Below the pieces are notes generated by a model. It worked only from the letters and a program-made list of their open reading frames with translations. It had not been told where the DNA came from and searched no databases. A stretch of 64,000 nucleotides of DNA, from positions 1,860,001-1,924,000 of the forward strand of contig NZ_CP013979.1 in the NCBI RefSeq assembly GCF_001660485.1, given 5' to 3'. Shown piece by piece: positions 17,792 through 26,692 of the stretch; the first letter of the stretch is position 1; every line of letters starts with the position of its first letter. Source of the DNA: Agromyces aureus. Lineage in GTDB: Bacteria; Actinomycetota; Actinomycetes; Actinomycetales; Microbacteriaceae. The translations under genes and the position numbers were made by a program.

Positions 17792-18731
17792 GGATGCCTC
17801 GATCGACGCCCTCGCCGAATCCCTCGACCTGCTCACCGTGCGGCTCGTGCGTCGCATCGCCGAGCACGGATCGCTCACCGCCGCGGCGGCCTCGATCGGC
17901 TACAGCCAGCCCGCGGTCAGTCAGCACCTGCGTCGCTTCGAGCAGCGTACGGGCATCGCGCTCATCGAACGGGCCGGGCGCGGCGTCCGGCTCACGCAGT
18001 CCGGGCGCGTGCTGGCCAGGCACGCGAACGCGGTCGCGACCGCACTCGAGGCCGCAGCGGGCGAGCTCGCCGAGATCCGCGGGCTCCGGGCCGGGCGGGT
18101 GCGGCTCGCGGCGTTCCCGTCGGCGTCGGCCACGCTCGTGCCGAAGCTCATCGCGGGCCTCGCGGCGCGGCATCCGGGCGTCACCGTGTCCTACGTCGAG
18201 GCAGAGCCGCCCGAGGCCGTGGCCGCGGTGCGGGCCGATCGCTCCGACCTCGCCATCACGTTCAGCTACCCCGGCGATCGCGACGACCCGCACACCGAAC
18301 GCGCGCGCGGACTCGACGTGCGCTCGATCGGGGCGGAACCCATGCAGGTCGTGCTGCCGGAAGGGCACCCGGCCGCGGCATCCGATGCCGTCGACCTGGC
18401 CGACCTCGCCGCGGACGCCTGGATCGCCGGATGCCCCAGCTGCCGCGGGCACCTCCTCGAGCTTGCCGACGGTGCCGGATTCCGCCCGCGCATCGGGTTC
18501 GAGACCGACAACTTCGTCGCCGTCGAGAGCATGGTCGCGCAGGGGCTCGGCGTCGCCCTGCTGCCCGAGCTCGCACTCGCGGCGTCGCCCCGGCGGCCGG
18601 GGGTGGTCGTGCGGCCGACGGCCGGGGGAGACGTGCGCTCGCTGCACCTCGTGACCGCCCGCGGCGGCGCACGCGTGCCCGCCGTCGCCGCCGCCGTCGC
18701 CGTGATCGAGGGGCTCGCCGCGGCGCACTGA
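17787..18731 (+). CDS. LysR family transcriptional regulator
   Basis: 314 residues. The N-terminal winged HTH is typical: [42 protein letters not shown] LysR substrate-binding domain follows ([19 protein letters not shown], then [15 protein letters not shown]). A Cys pair (GCPSCRG, near 217-220) lies in the effector domain, possibly redox or ligand related. Three in-frame ATGs exist; 17787 is preferred because TATGAT sits 6 nt before it. It is divergent from the class-V aminotransferase, its likely target. Confidence 0.92.
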   Translation: MSDASIDALAESLDLLTVRLVRRIAEHGSLTAAAASIGYSQPAVSQHLRRFEQRTGIALIERAGRGVRLTQSGRVLARHANAVATALEAAAGELAEIRGLRAGRVRLAAFPSASATLVPKLIAGLAARHPGVTVSYVEAEPPEAVAAVRADRSDLAITFSYPGDRDDPHTERARGLDVRSIGAEPMQVVLPEGHPAAASDAVDLADLAADAWIAGCPSCRGHLLELADGAGFRPRIGFETDNFVAVESMVAQGLGVALLPELALAASPRRPGVVVRPTAGGDVRSLHLVTARGGARVPAVAAAVAVIEGLAAAH

Positions 18732-18825
18732 TCGCCGCGGCGCACTGATCGCCGCAGGCGCCGGCATCCGCACCTCGGTACGACCAGCCCTCGCGGCACG
18801 CCCCGGCCTCGGTACGATTGAGGGG

Positions 18826-20340
18826 ATGTCTGAGACAACCCACCCCACGACCACGGCCACCGGCAGCGACGTCCGCGTGCGCTTCTGCCCGTCGCCCACC
18901 GGCACGCCGCACGTCGGCCTCGTCCGCACCGCGCTCTTCAACTGGGCGTACGCCCGTCACACGGGCGGCACCTTCGTGTTCCGCATCGAGGACACCGACG
19001 CTGCGCGCGACAGCGAAGAGAGCTTCGACCAGATCATCGACGCGCTCACCTGGCTCGGCCTCGACTGGGACGAGGGCGTGAACAAGGGCGGCCCCAGCGA
19101 GCCCTACCGTCAGTCGCAGCGCGGCGACATCTATCAAGACGTCATCGCGAGGCTGAAGGACGCCGGTCACCTCTACGAGTCGTTCTCGACGGCTGACGAG
19201 ATCGACGCGCGCAACCTCGCGAACGGCCGCCCGAAGCAGCTAGGCTACGACAACTTCGATCGCGACCTCACCGACGAGCAGAAGGCCGCCTTCCGCGCCG
19301 AGGGTCGCGAGCCCGCGCTGCGCCTGCGCGTGCCCGACGCCGACCTCGGCTTCGACGACCTCGTGCGCGGACGCATCGACTTCCCGGTCGGCTCGACGAT
19401 CGACTTCGTGCTCGTGCGCCCGAACGGTGCGCCGCTGTACACGCTCGTGAACCCCGTCGACGACGCGCTCATGGGCATCACGCACGTGCTGCGCGGTGAA
19501 GACATCCTGAGCTCGACGCCGCGCCAGATCGCGCTGTACCACGCGCTCATCGACATCGGCGTGACGACGTTCGTGCCGCGCTTCGGCCACCTGCCCTACG
19601 TCATGGGCGAGGGGAACAAGAAGCTCTCGAAGCGCGACCCCGAGTCGAACCTCTTCCACCACCGCGACCGTGGGTTCATTCCAGAGGGTCTGGTCAACTA
19701 CCTGGCCCTGCTCGGCTGGGGCTTCTCGGCCGACCGCGACGTGTTCAGCCGCGACGAGTTCATCGCAGCCTTCGACGTCGCGAACGTGAACCCCAACCCG
19801 GCCCGCTTCGACCAGAAGAAGGCCGAGTCGATCAACGGCGACCACATCCGCCTGCTCGCGCCCGCCGACTTCGCCGAGCGCACCGTGCCCTACCTCGAGG
19901 CCGCCGGCGTGCTCACTGCGCCGCCGTCGCCCCCGCAGGCCGCGATCCTCGCCGAGGCGGCCCCGCTCGTGCAGGAGCGCATCGCCCTGCTCGGCGAGGC
20001 GCCCGGCATGCTGGGCTTCCTGTTCACGGATGCCGCGGGCCTCACGATCGACGACGACGCCCTCAAGGGACTCCCCGCCGACGCCGCCGCGGTGCTCGCC
20101 GCCTCGCGCGAGGCACTCGACCGCCTGCCGGCCGAGGAGTGGACCCACGACGCCATCGAGGAGGCGCTGCGAGGCGCCCTCATCGACGGACTCGGCCTGA
20201 AGCCGCGCGTCGCGTTCGGCCCCGTTCGCACGGCCATCTCCGGCCGTCGCATCTCGCCGCCGCTCTTCGAGTCCATGCAGATCCTCGGCAAGATCGACTC
20301 GCTCGCGCGGCTCGACGGGCTCGCGGCGAAGCTCGGCTGA
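18826..20340 (+). CDS. gltX: Glutamate--tRNA ligase
   Basis: 504 residues, class I synthetase charging tRNA-Glu. The HIGH motif is PTGTPHVGL with the following [15 protein letters not shown]. The KMSKS motif appears as NKKLSKRD. Anticodon-binding domain follows. In actinobacteria lacking GlnRS the enzyme may also load tRNA-Gln for amidation; this cannot be told here. TACGAT at 18813-18818 lies 7 nt before the ATG, implying leaderless transcription. Confidence 0.97.
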   Translation: MSETTHPTTTATGSDVRVRFCPSPTGTPHVGLVRTALFNWAYARHTGGTFVFRIEDTDAARDSEESFDQIIDALTWLGLDWDEGVNKGGPSEPYRQSQRGDIYQDVIARLKDAGHLYESFSTADEIDARNLANGRPKQLGYDNFDRDLTDEQKAAFRAEGREPALRLRVPDADLGFDDLVRGRIDFPVGSTIDFVLVRPNGAPLYTLVNPVDDALMGITHVLRGEDILSSTPRQIALYHALIDIGVTTFVPRFGHLPYVMGEGNKKLSKRDPESNLFHHRDRGFIPEGLVNYLALLGWGFSADRDVFSRDEFIAAFDVANVNPNPARFDQKKAESINGDHIRLLAPADFAERTVPYLEAAGVLTAPPSPPQAAILAEAAPLVQERIALLGEAPGMLGFLFTDAAGLTIDDDALKGLPADAAAVLAASREALDRLPAEEWTHDAIEEALRGALIDGLGLKPRVAFGPVRTAISGRRISPPLFESMQILGKIDSLARLDGLAAKLG

Positions 20341-20371
20341 GTTCGGTCGGTCGTCGCCGGTCGAGCAGGCG

Positions 20372-20407
20372 CCGGTCGAGGTGGCGCGCCAGCGCCGTAT
20401 CGAGACC
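20372..20407. repeat. Imperfect inverted repeat, possible dispersed Microbacteriaceae element
   Basis: The stretch starting CCGGTCGAGG and ending TATCGAGACC forms an imperfect palindrome (GGCGC/GCGCC core). It resembles an intergenic repeat I recall as common in Microbacteriaceae genomes. Only one copy is in the window, so its repeat status is unproven. Confidence 0.35.
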
Positions 20408-20409
20408 AA

Positions 20410-20442
20410 CGGATGCCGCGGGCGTGCAGCCCGCGGCATCCG
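20410..20442. terminator. 14-bp perfect hairpin after gltX
   Basis: Arms 20410-20423 and 20429-20442 pair perfectly around GTGCA, between the convergent gltX and NYN genes. The arms are again made of the CGGATGCCGCGG word. No T-run follows. Confidence 0.68.
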
Positions 20443-20455
20443 CCGGATCTGCAGG

Positions 20456-21211
20456 TCATGGCGCCTTCGCGGTCGCCTTCGGCTTCGCCGCGACCACGAC
20501 GGTGCCGTTCGTCTGGACCTTGACGTCGTACAGCCCGGTCGCGCGGATGAGGTCCGAGAGCTTCGCGTACCCCCAGTTGCGCGAGTCGAAGTCGGGTTGT
20601 TGCTTCCGAAGCAGACTGCCCACGGGCGAGAGGTTCGCCCTGCCGCTCTCGTCCGCGGCTGTGCTCACGGCCACGCGGAGCGCGATGACGAGCCGGCCGT
20701 CGGTCCGCAGACGCTGCTGGTCGGCCTTCGCTACGGGCTGCGTGGCCGGTTCCGCGGCATCCGACTCCTTCGGTGCATCGATCACCTCGAGATAGGTGAA
20801 CCGGTCGCACGCGTTGCGGAACGACTCGGGCGTCTTGCGCTCCCCGAACCCGTAGACCGTGATGCCCTGCTCGCGGATACGGGCTGCGAGCCGCGTGAAA
20901 TCGCTGTCGGACGACACGATGCAGAAGCCCTGGAAGCGGCCGGTGTAAAGCAGGTCCATCGCATCGATGATGAGTGCGCTGTCGGTCGCGTTCTTGCCCG
21001 TGGTGTTGTCGAACTGCTGGATCGGTTGGATCACGTGCGCGCTCGCGGCATCCTTCCATCCCCGAAGGTGCGGCTTCGTCCAATCGCCGTAGACGCGCTT
21101 GACCGACGCCGTGCCGAAGCGGGCGACCTCGGTCAGCACCGCATCGATGCGGGCGGGGGAGACGTTGTCGGCGTCGATGAGCACGGCGAGCAGGTCATTG
21201 GACTCGGGCAT
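20456..21211 (-). CDS. NYN-domain protein with C-terminal OST-HTH/LOTUS domain
   Basis: 251 residues. The NYN (PIN-like RNase) fold shows acidic positions in VLIDADNVSP (residues about 8-17), KNATDSALIIDAMDLLYTG and FCIVSSDSDFTRLAARIREQG. The C-terminal 80 residues (SPVGSLLRKQQPDFDSRNWGYAKLSDLIRATGLYDVK) match an OST-HTH/LOTUS RNA-binding domain. A sequence-specific RNA-processing nuclease is likely; the target is unknown. The start is taken at Met 21211; a 32-residue Ala/Pro-rich upstream extension is open but unlikely. Confidence 0.88.
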   Translation of the reverse strand: MPESNDLLAVLIDADNVSPARIDAVLTEVARFGTASVKRVYGDWTKPHLRGWKDAASAHVIQPIQQFDNTTGKNATDSALIIDAMDLLYTGRFQGFCIVSSDSDFTRLAARIREQGITVYGFGERKTPESFRNACDRFTYLEVIDAPKESDAAEPATQPVAKADQQRLRTDGRLVIALRVAVSTAADESGRANLSPVGSLLRKQQPDFDSRNWGYAKLSDLIRATGLYDVKVQTNGTVVVAAKPKATAKAP

Positions 21212-21398
21212 GTGCCCCACACTGGCAGGCGCGGCTGCTGCGGCGCTGGCCCGCGTTGGTGGGGTCGCGAGCGAGGCTGCAGATGGTTCGGGCGTCGCTT
21301 CCAGCACCTTCCCGGCCCGATGAGACCCGCTCAGTTTGTCGGCTGCCGATCCATGGGATAGAGTCTTATCTCGGCGCGGAACACGGTTCCGAGGCCAT

Positions 21399-21470
21399 TG
21401 GGGTATGGTGTAATTGGCAACACGGAGGTTTCTGGTACCTTTGTTCTTGGTTCGAGTCCAGGTACCCCAG
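21399..21470 (+). tRNA. tRNA-Gln (anticodon CTG)
   Basis: Cloverleaf folded by eye: acceptor TGGGGTA/TACCCCA, D stem GTGT/ACAC, anticodon stem GAGGT/ACCTT with loop TTCTGGT (anticodon CTG at 21432-21434), T stem CTTGG/CCAGG with loop TTCGAGT, discriminator G at 21470. The CCA end is not encoded. Confidence 0.95.
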
Positions 21471-21480
21471 CAGTGAAGAA

Positions 21481-21502
21481 CCCCCGCTCAGGCGGGGGTT
21501 TT
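21481..21502 (+). terminator. Rho-independent terminator after tRNA-Gln
   Basis: CCCCCGC / GCGGGGG stem around TCAG, followed by TTTT. Confidence 0.85.
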
Positions 21503-21595
21503 CGCAATTTCTTGCGGCATCTCGCGCAGATCCTCTCGCAACCGCCCGGCTTCGTCCGCTCGCGACCGAGACGGCTCCGGCGTAGCCTCGTCGGC

Positions 21596-21892
21596 ATGTG
21601 CCGGAACATCAGGGTGCTCCACAACTTCGAGCCGCCCACCAACGACGACGAGGTGCGCGAGGCCGCGCTGCAGTTCGTGCGAAAGGTCAGCGGGTCGACG
21701 CATCCGTCGCGTGCGAACGCCGAGGCGTTCGATCGCGCGATCGACGAGATCGCCGACGCCACGCGCAGGCTGCTCGACGGACTCGTCACGAATGCGCCGC
21801 CGAAGACCCGCGAAGCCGAGGCGATCAAGGGTCGTGAGCGGCACGAGAAGCGCATGGAACGCGAGGTGCGGATCCGCACCGCGACGGCGTGA
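21596..21892 (+). CDS. DUF2277 family protein
   Basis: 98 residues. The start MCRNIRVLHNFEPPTNDDEVREAALQFVRKVSG is diagnostic of DUF2277, a small widespread family of unknown function. The conserved Cys2 is present. It is helical throughout, with a basic C-terminus. The frame is open upstream through the tRNA region, but TAGCCT at 21583-21588 is 7 nt before this ATG, supporting a leaderless start here. Confidence 0.9.
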   Translation: MCRNIRVLHNFEPPTNDDEVREAALQFVRKVSGSTHPSRANAEAFDRAIDEIADATRRLLDGLVTNAPPKTREAEAIKGRERHEKRMEREVRIRTATA

Positions 21893-22068
21893 CGACACGA
21901 TGCCGATACGGCGACGACGGCGCAATCAGTGCGACTGCGCTCGCCGGTCGAACCGAACCGGCGCGCCCGAGATCGAACCTGCTGGACATGCGCCTCGACG
22001 TGCGGTTCGATTGAGGGTGATCACATCGTCCGCCCCTACCGGACGACGGGTCGGCACTGGGGGTGGGC

Positions 22069-24516
22069 GTGACCGAACGCAATAAACGCAATCGCGATTT
22101 CGCAGAGACGCGGACGCCGTTGGGCGTGCTCGGCGGCTTTCTGGGGCTCATTGTCGCGAGCGCGATGGCGGCCGCGCTGATCGTGGTCGGCGTCACCCCG
22201 GCACTCGCGACGGTCGGCATGGCCGCATCCGGAACCATCAATACGTTCGAGCGGCTGCCCGGGTACCTCAAGATCGGCGACCTCTCGCAGAAGAGCAACA
22301 TCTACGCGACGACCTCCGACGGCACGAACATCCTGCTCGCCTCGTTCTACGACCAGAACCGAGTCGCGGTCGGCTGGGAGCAGATCAGCCTCTTCGTCAA
22401 GGACGCGACCGTCGCCGGCGAGGACCCGCGCTTCTACGACCACGGCGGCATCGACCTGCAGGGCACGATTCGCGCCGCGCTCACCACGGCCGCCGGGCGC
22501 GGCACCCAGGGCGGTTCGTCCATCGCCCAGCAGTACGTCAAGAACGTGCGCGTGCAGCAGTGCGAACGCGAAGCCGACAAGACGGCGCTCGCGGACATGA
22601 CCGAGGAGGAGATCGCCGCGCTGACCGGCGACGAGCGCTTCGCCCTCGTCGAGGACGAGCGCCTCTCCTGCTACGACAGCGCGACCGAGACGAGCATCGA
22701 CCGCAAGCTGAAGGAGATGCGGCTCGCGATCGGCGTCGAGAAGCGGTACTCGAAGAACGACATCCTGCTGGGATACCTCAACATCGCCGGCTTCGGTGGC
22801 ACGGTGTACGGCATCGAGGCTGCGGCGAACTACTACTACAGCACCAGCGCGGCGAACCTCACGCTGCCGCAGGCGGCGTCGCTCGTCGCGATCGTCAACA
22901 ACCCGGTGAAGTTCCAGCTCGACAAGCCCGACAGCGAGACCAACGGCGCCGCGAACGGGTATGCGGCCAATCGCGACCGTCGCGACTACCTGCTCGTGCA
23001 GATGAAGCGCGAGAAGAAGATCACGCCCGAGCAGTACGATGCCGCGATCGCGACCCCGGTCGAGCCCGTGATCACCGAGCCGAGCACCGGATGCCAGACG
23101 GCGGGCGGGTCGGCCTACTTCTGCGACTACGTCAAGCACATCCTCCAGAACGACCCGACGTTCGGCGCCGATGACGACGAGCGGATGCTGAACTTCCGGC
23201 GCGGAGGGTACGACGTCTACACCTCGCTCGACCTCGACCTGCAGGCCGCCGCCGAGCGCGCGATCGCCGAGAACGTGCCCTCGACCTACCCCGGCTGGGA
23301 TGTCGGCGCAGTGATCTCGAGCGTGCAGGTCGGCACCGGGCGCGTGCTCGCCATGGCGCAGAACAAGACGTACAGCCAGGATCCCAACGTGGTCAACGGC
23401 GACCCCTCGTTCTCGGGCATCAACTACAACACCGACTACGACTACGGCGGATCCAGCGGGTTCCAGCCCGGGTCCTCGTACAAGGTCTTCACGCTCGCCG
23501 AATGGCTCGCCGAGGGGCACGCGCTCACCGAGCGCGTGAACTCCGCGCGCAAGGCCAACTGGGGCGCGTTCAACGACTCCTGTCTCGGCACCCAGTACGC
23601 CGATCCGGGGTGGAACCCGCGGAACGACGCCAACGAGGCGGGTGCCAACTACACTGCGCTCGAGTCCACGATCGGATCGATCAACACGGGCTTCCTCGGC
23701 ATGGCGAAGCTGCTCGACCAGTGCGGCATCGCCACCAAGGCCCAGGCGTTCGGCGTGCACCGCGCCGACGGCGACCCGCTCGTGCAGTTCCCGTCGGCCG
23801 TGCTCGGCATCAACGAGGTGGCGCCGCTCAGCATGGCCGTGGCGTTCGCCGGCATCGCGAACGACGGCGTCGCGTGCACGCCCGTCGCGATCGACCGCAT
23901 CGTCGGCCAGGACGGCAAGGAGATCGCGCCGCCGAAGTCGACGTGCGCCGCCGCCGTCTCGGTGCCGGTCGCCGGGGCGATGCACTACGCGATGTCCCGC
24001 GTGATGACCTCCGGCACCGGCCAGGCGTCGAACTCCGCGACGACGCCGAGGGTCCCGCTCATCGGCAAGACGGGTACGACCGACGGCGCGAAGGACACGT
24101 GGATGGTCGGCGCGAGCACGAAGGTCGCGACCGCGGCGGCGGTCGTCAGCGTGAACGGCGACGCGAACCAGCGCGGCATCAACTTCGCCTCCGGTCAGGC
24201 GGCGACCGCCCGTCACCGCATGTGGCCGACCGTGATGTCGGTCGCATCGGCGAAGTACGGCGGCGGCGACTTCTCGATGGCGGGCCCCGGAGCCGTCGCG
24301 CCGCGCACTTCGCCGGCGCCCTTCAACGACGTGCCGCAGGATACGCCGTCGCCGGCGCCGGCGCCGGCCGCGGTACCGGAGCCCGCTCCGGATGACGGCG
24401 GCGACTCCGGAGATCAGGGCGGCGACGACGGCGGGCGCACGCTCGGCCCGCGCGACGACCAGGGTCGCGGTGGGGGACCGAACCAGGGTGGCGGCGGGCC
24501 CGGACGGAACGACTGA
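22069..24516 (+). CDS. Class A penicillin-binding protein (transglycosylase/transpeptidase)
   Basis: 815 residues, bifunctional peptidoglycan synthase. A membrane anchor lies at about 18-45. The GT51 transglycosylase has EDPRFYDHGGIDLQG near 120 and GGSSIAQQYVKNV near 148. The transpeptidase has an SxxK motif in GSSYKVF near 465 and KTGTT near 667 (IGKTGTTDGAKDTWMVGA). A Pro/Ala linker and a Gly/Asp-rich tail (about 745-815) follow. Two GTG codons 6 nt apart can start the gene; the second (22069) is better spaced from a GGGGG ribosome site. The 176-nt gap upstream shows no gene. Confidence 0.93.
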   Translation: MTERNKRNRDFAETRTPLGVLGGFLGLIVASAMAAALIVVGVTPALATVGMAASGTINTFERLPGYLKIGDLSQKSNIYATTSDGTNILLASFYDQNRVAVGWEQISLFVKDATVAGEDPRFYDHGGIDLQGTIRAALTTAAGRGTQGGSSIAQQYVKNVRVQQCEREADKTALADMTEEEIAALTGDERFALVEDERLSCYDSATETSIDRKLKEMRLAIGVEKRYSKNDILLGYLNIAGFGGTVYGIEAAANYYYSTSAANLTLPQAASLVAIVNNPVKFQLDKPDSETNGAANGYAANRDRRDYLLVQMKREKKITPEQYDAAIATPVEPVITEPSTGCQTAGGSAYFCDYVKHILQNDPTFGADDDERMLNFRRGGYDVYTSLDLDLQAAAERAIAENVPSTYPGWDVGAVISSVQVGTGRVLAMAQNKTYSQDPNVVNGDPSFSGINYNTDYDYGGSSGFQPGSSYKVFTLAEWLAEGHALTERVNSARKANWGAFNDSCLGTQYADPGWNPRNDANEAGANYTALESTIGSINTGFLGMAKLLDQCGIATKAQAFGVHRADGDPLVQFPSAVLGINEVAPLSMAVAFAGIANDGVACTPVAIDRIVGQDGKEIAPPKSTCAAAVSVPVAGAMHYAMSRVMTSGTGQASNSATTPRVPLIGKTGTTDGAKDTWMVGASTKVATAAAVVSVNGDANQRGINFASGQAATARHRMWPTVMSVASAKYGGGDFSMAGPGAVAPRTSPAPFNDVPQDTPSPAPAPAAVPEPAPDDGGDSGDQGGDDGGRTLGPRDDQGRGGGPNQGGGGPGRND

Positions 24517-24586
24517 CCTGCGAGCCCGGGCAGCGTCCTGACCCGGCGGGTTCGGCCGCTGTTCAGGGCGTCAGCAGTTCAGTGCG

Positions 24587-25225
24587 TCAGAAGTCCAGCG
24601 TGTCCCCGGGCTCCAGCCGCACGTACTCGCCGCCGGTCTGCTCGACGGCCCACGCGAGTCGGGTGTGCGAGAGGTCCTTGCCGAACTGCGAGAGCACCAT
24701 CTCGTGCGTCGCGAACACGCGCTTCGGGGCGACCTTGCGCACGAAGTCGATCGATTCCGAGATCTTCATCCACGGAGCGCCGGCGGGCGCGGCCAGCACA
24801 TCGACGTCGAGCCCCTCCGGCACGTCGAATGAGTCGCCGGCGTAGGCGAACGCCTCGTTCACGATCACGCCGATGTTGTCGACGATGTCGATCGACGAGT
24901 GGATCTCGGCGTGGCGACCGCCGAAGAAGCGAAGGCGGAAGGGTCCGATCTCGATCACGTCGCCGGGTGCCACGGTCTCGATCGCGAAGTCGGATGCCGC
25001 GGCCGCGACGCCGGCGGGCCCGAAGAGCCGCACCTCGGGGCTTGCGTCGACGATGCGCCGCAACTGCTCGGGGCTCCAATGGTCGGCGTGCTCGTGGGTG
25101 ATGACGACCGCGACGGCACCCGTGGCATCCGTGATGGGTGTGGTGTAGTTGCCGGGATCGATGAAGAGCCGATCGCCCGAGCCCTCGATCAGGAGGGCGG
25201 CGTGTTCGAGTTTCGTCAGGCGCAT
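24587..25225 (-). CDS. MBL-fold metal-dependent hydrolase
   Basis: 212 residues. The metallo-beta-lactamase motif VITHEHADHWSPEQL (HxHxDH) is near residue 52. Further ligands are GGRHAEIH, the Asp in YAGDSFDVPE and the late His in FATHEMVLSQFG. This resembles the UlaG/lactonase-like small MBL group; the substrate is unknown. It is divergent from the lipid kinase gene by 63 nt. A GGAGC ribosome site precedes the ATG. Confidence 0.85.
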   Translation of the reverse strand: MRLTKLEHAALLIEGSGDRLFIDPGNYTTPITDATGAVAVVITHEHADHWSPEQLRRIVDASPEVRLFGPAGVAAAASDFAIETVAPGDVIEIGPFRLRFFGGRHAEIHSSIDIVDNIGVIVNEAFAYAGDSFDVPEGLDVDVLAAPAGAPWMKISESIDFVRKVAPKRVFATHEMVLSQFGKDLSHTRLAWAVEQTGGEYVRLEPGDTLDF

Positions 25226-25288
25226 GCTCCGAGCAAACACCGGTTCGCGCGTGCGATGCAAGCCCGCGCCGCCTGCCAGAATCTGTGC

Positions 25289-26194
25289 ATGACCCGAAGC
25301 CCCAAGCGCCTGCTCGTCGCGGTGAACCCGTCGGCCTCGTTCGGCCGTCATCGCGAGGTGGGCGCGACCGTGGTCGCACGACTGATCGAGGCCGGGCACG
25401 AGGTCGTCCTGCTGCAGGAGGCGAACTTCGAACTGCTGCGACTCGAGACCGAGCAGGCCGTCGCCCGCGGAACCGATGCCCTCATCGTCGTCGGTGGCGA
25501 CGGCATGGTCTCGCTCGCCGTCAACATCGTGGCCGGCACTGGGGTGCCGTTCGGCGTCGTCGCCGCCGGCACCGGCAACGACCTGGCGCGCGGGCTCGGA
25601 CTTCCGTTCGAGGACCCGCTCGCCGGCCTCGAGGTGCTCCTCGAAGCGCTCGAGCGCGAGCCGCGCACGATCGATGCCGGGGTGATCCGGCGTGGCGACT
25701 CGGCCCCCGTGTGGTTCGCCGGCGTCGTCTCCGCGGGCTTCGACGCGCTCGTGAACGAGCGTGCGAACCGCATGATCCGCCCCCGTGGGCCGAGCCGGTA
25801 CACGATCGCGCTCGTGCGAGAGCTCGCCACGTTCCGGCCGCGCTCGTACACGATCACGATCGACGGGGTGCGCCGCGAGCAGAAGGCGATGCTCGTCTCG
25901 GTGGCGAACGGGTCGTCGATCGGCGGCGGCATGAAGGTCGTGCCGCATGCCGACCTCTCCGACGGTCGGCTCGATGTGTTCATCGTGCATCCGATCTCCC
26001 GGGCGAGGCTCATCGCGGTGTTCCCCAAGGTGTTCCGCGGCGAGCACGCCGACCACCCGGCCGTCGAGTTCGTCTCCGCCCAGCGGGTTGCGCTCGACGC
26101 GGCCGAGGTCGCCGCCTACGCCGATGGAGAGCGGGTCGGGGCGTTGCCGATCGAGGTCGAGATCGTGCCCGGAGCGCTCCGAGTGTTCGTCTGA
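25289..26194 (+). CDS. Diacylglycerol/lipid kinase family protein
   Basis: 301 residues. DAGK catalytic motifs: LLVAVNPSASFGRHRE at the N-terminus, LIVVGGDGMVSLAVN near residue 70, AAGTGNDLARGLGLP near 92 and a C-terminal region with SIGGGMKVVPHADLSDG. Bacterial members phosphorylate diacylglycerol or related lipids (DgkB/YegS type). The start is set at ATG 25289; CAGAAT lies 6 nt upstream and may be a weak leaderless -10 box. Confidence 0.9.
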   Translation: MTRSPKRLLVAVNPSASFGRHREVGATVVARLIEAGHEVVLLQEANFELLRLETEQAVARGTDALIVVGGDGMVSLAVNIVAGTGVPFGVVAAGTGNDLARGLGLPFEDPLAGLEVLLEALEREPRTIDAGVIRRGDSAPVWFAGVVSAGFDALVNERANRMIRPRGPSRYTIALVRELATFRPRSYTITIDGVRREQKAMLVSVANGSSIGGGMKVVPHADLSDGRLDVFIVHPISRARLIAVFPKVFRGEHADHPAVEFVSAQRVALDAAEVAAYADGERVGALPIEVEIVPGALRVFV

Positions 26195-26281
26195 TTCGAT
26201 CGGATGTCGCGGGGCTCCGAGCTCCCGGCTCGATTTGGAGCGCGCCCTGAACGTGTGTCATACTCTTCAAGTTGTCAGTTC

Positions 26282-26354
26282 GGCCCCATCGTTTAGCGGC
26301 CTAGGACACCGCCCTCTCACGGCGGCAGCGCGGGTTCAAATCCCGCTGGGGTCA
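26282..26354 (+). tRNA. tRNA-Glu (anticodon CTC), copy 1
   Basis: 73 nt. Acceptor GGCCCCA/TGGGGTC, anticodon stem CCGCC/GGCGG with loop CTCTCAC (CTC), T stem GCGGG/CCCGC with loop TTCAAAT, discriminator A. No encoded CCA. Confidence 0.95.
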
Positions 26355-26380
26355 CGGTCACGTGAACTTGCTGGCAACAC

Positions 26381-26415
26381 CGGAATGCCTTCGCTTCGGC
26401 GGGGGCATTCCGTTT
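26381..26415 (+). terminator. Hairpin terminator between the tRNA-Glu copies
   Basis: CGGAATGCC (26381-26389) pairs with GGCATTCCG (26404-26412), then TTT. It suggests that the two tRNA genes are separately terminated. Confidence 0.7.
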
Positions 26416-26431
26416 GCACGTCATCAGTCTC

Positions 26432-26504
26432 GGCCCCATCGTTTAGCGGCCTAGGACACCGCCCTCTCACGGCGGCAGCGCGGGTTCAAATCCCGCTGGG
26501 GTCA
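26432..26504 (+). tRNA. tRNA-Glu (anticodon CTC), copy 2
   Basis: Identical to the copy 150 nt upstream, including a few flanking bases (T before, CG after). A recent tandem duplication or gene conversion is the simplest explanation. Confidence 0.95.
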
Positions 26505-26528
26505 CGCATCCGACATCCTGATGACGAA

Positions 26529-26565
26529 CGCAGAATGCCCCGCCTCGGCGGGGCATTCTGCGTTT
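26529..26565 (+). terminator. Rho-independent terminator after tRNA-Glu copy 2
   Basis: A 15-bp perfect stem (CGCAGAATGCCCCGC with its complement) around CTCG, followed by TTT. The 127 nt beyond it, up to the next gene, show nothing recognisable. Confidence 0.85.
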
Positions 26566-26692
26566 CATGTGCGGTCACGTTGCGGGCCTTCGACCGTTCG
26601 CGCGGGCGTGGTCGCCGTGCCGTCCGCGCGCGAACCCCGAGCGGCGACGGCCGAGGCGAACCCCGACCGCCGCCGCTCGGCGACGCATCCGG

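Noticed and set aside
18773..18817. Direct repeat CCTCGGTACGA before gltX
   Set aside because: Two 11-nt copies 34 nt apart; the second overlaps the gltX -10 box, but nothing else supports an operator, so I left it out of the features.
22063..22071. GTG at 22063 as start of the penicillin-binding protein
   Set aside because: Only two codons upstream of the preferred GTG; the GGGGG ribosome site would be too close to it.
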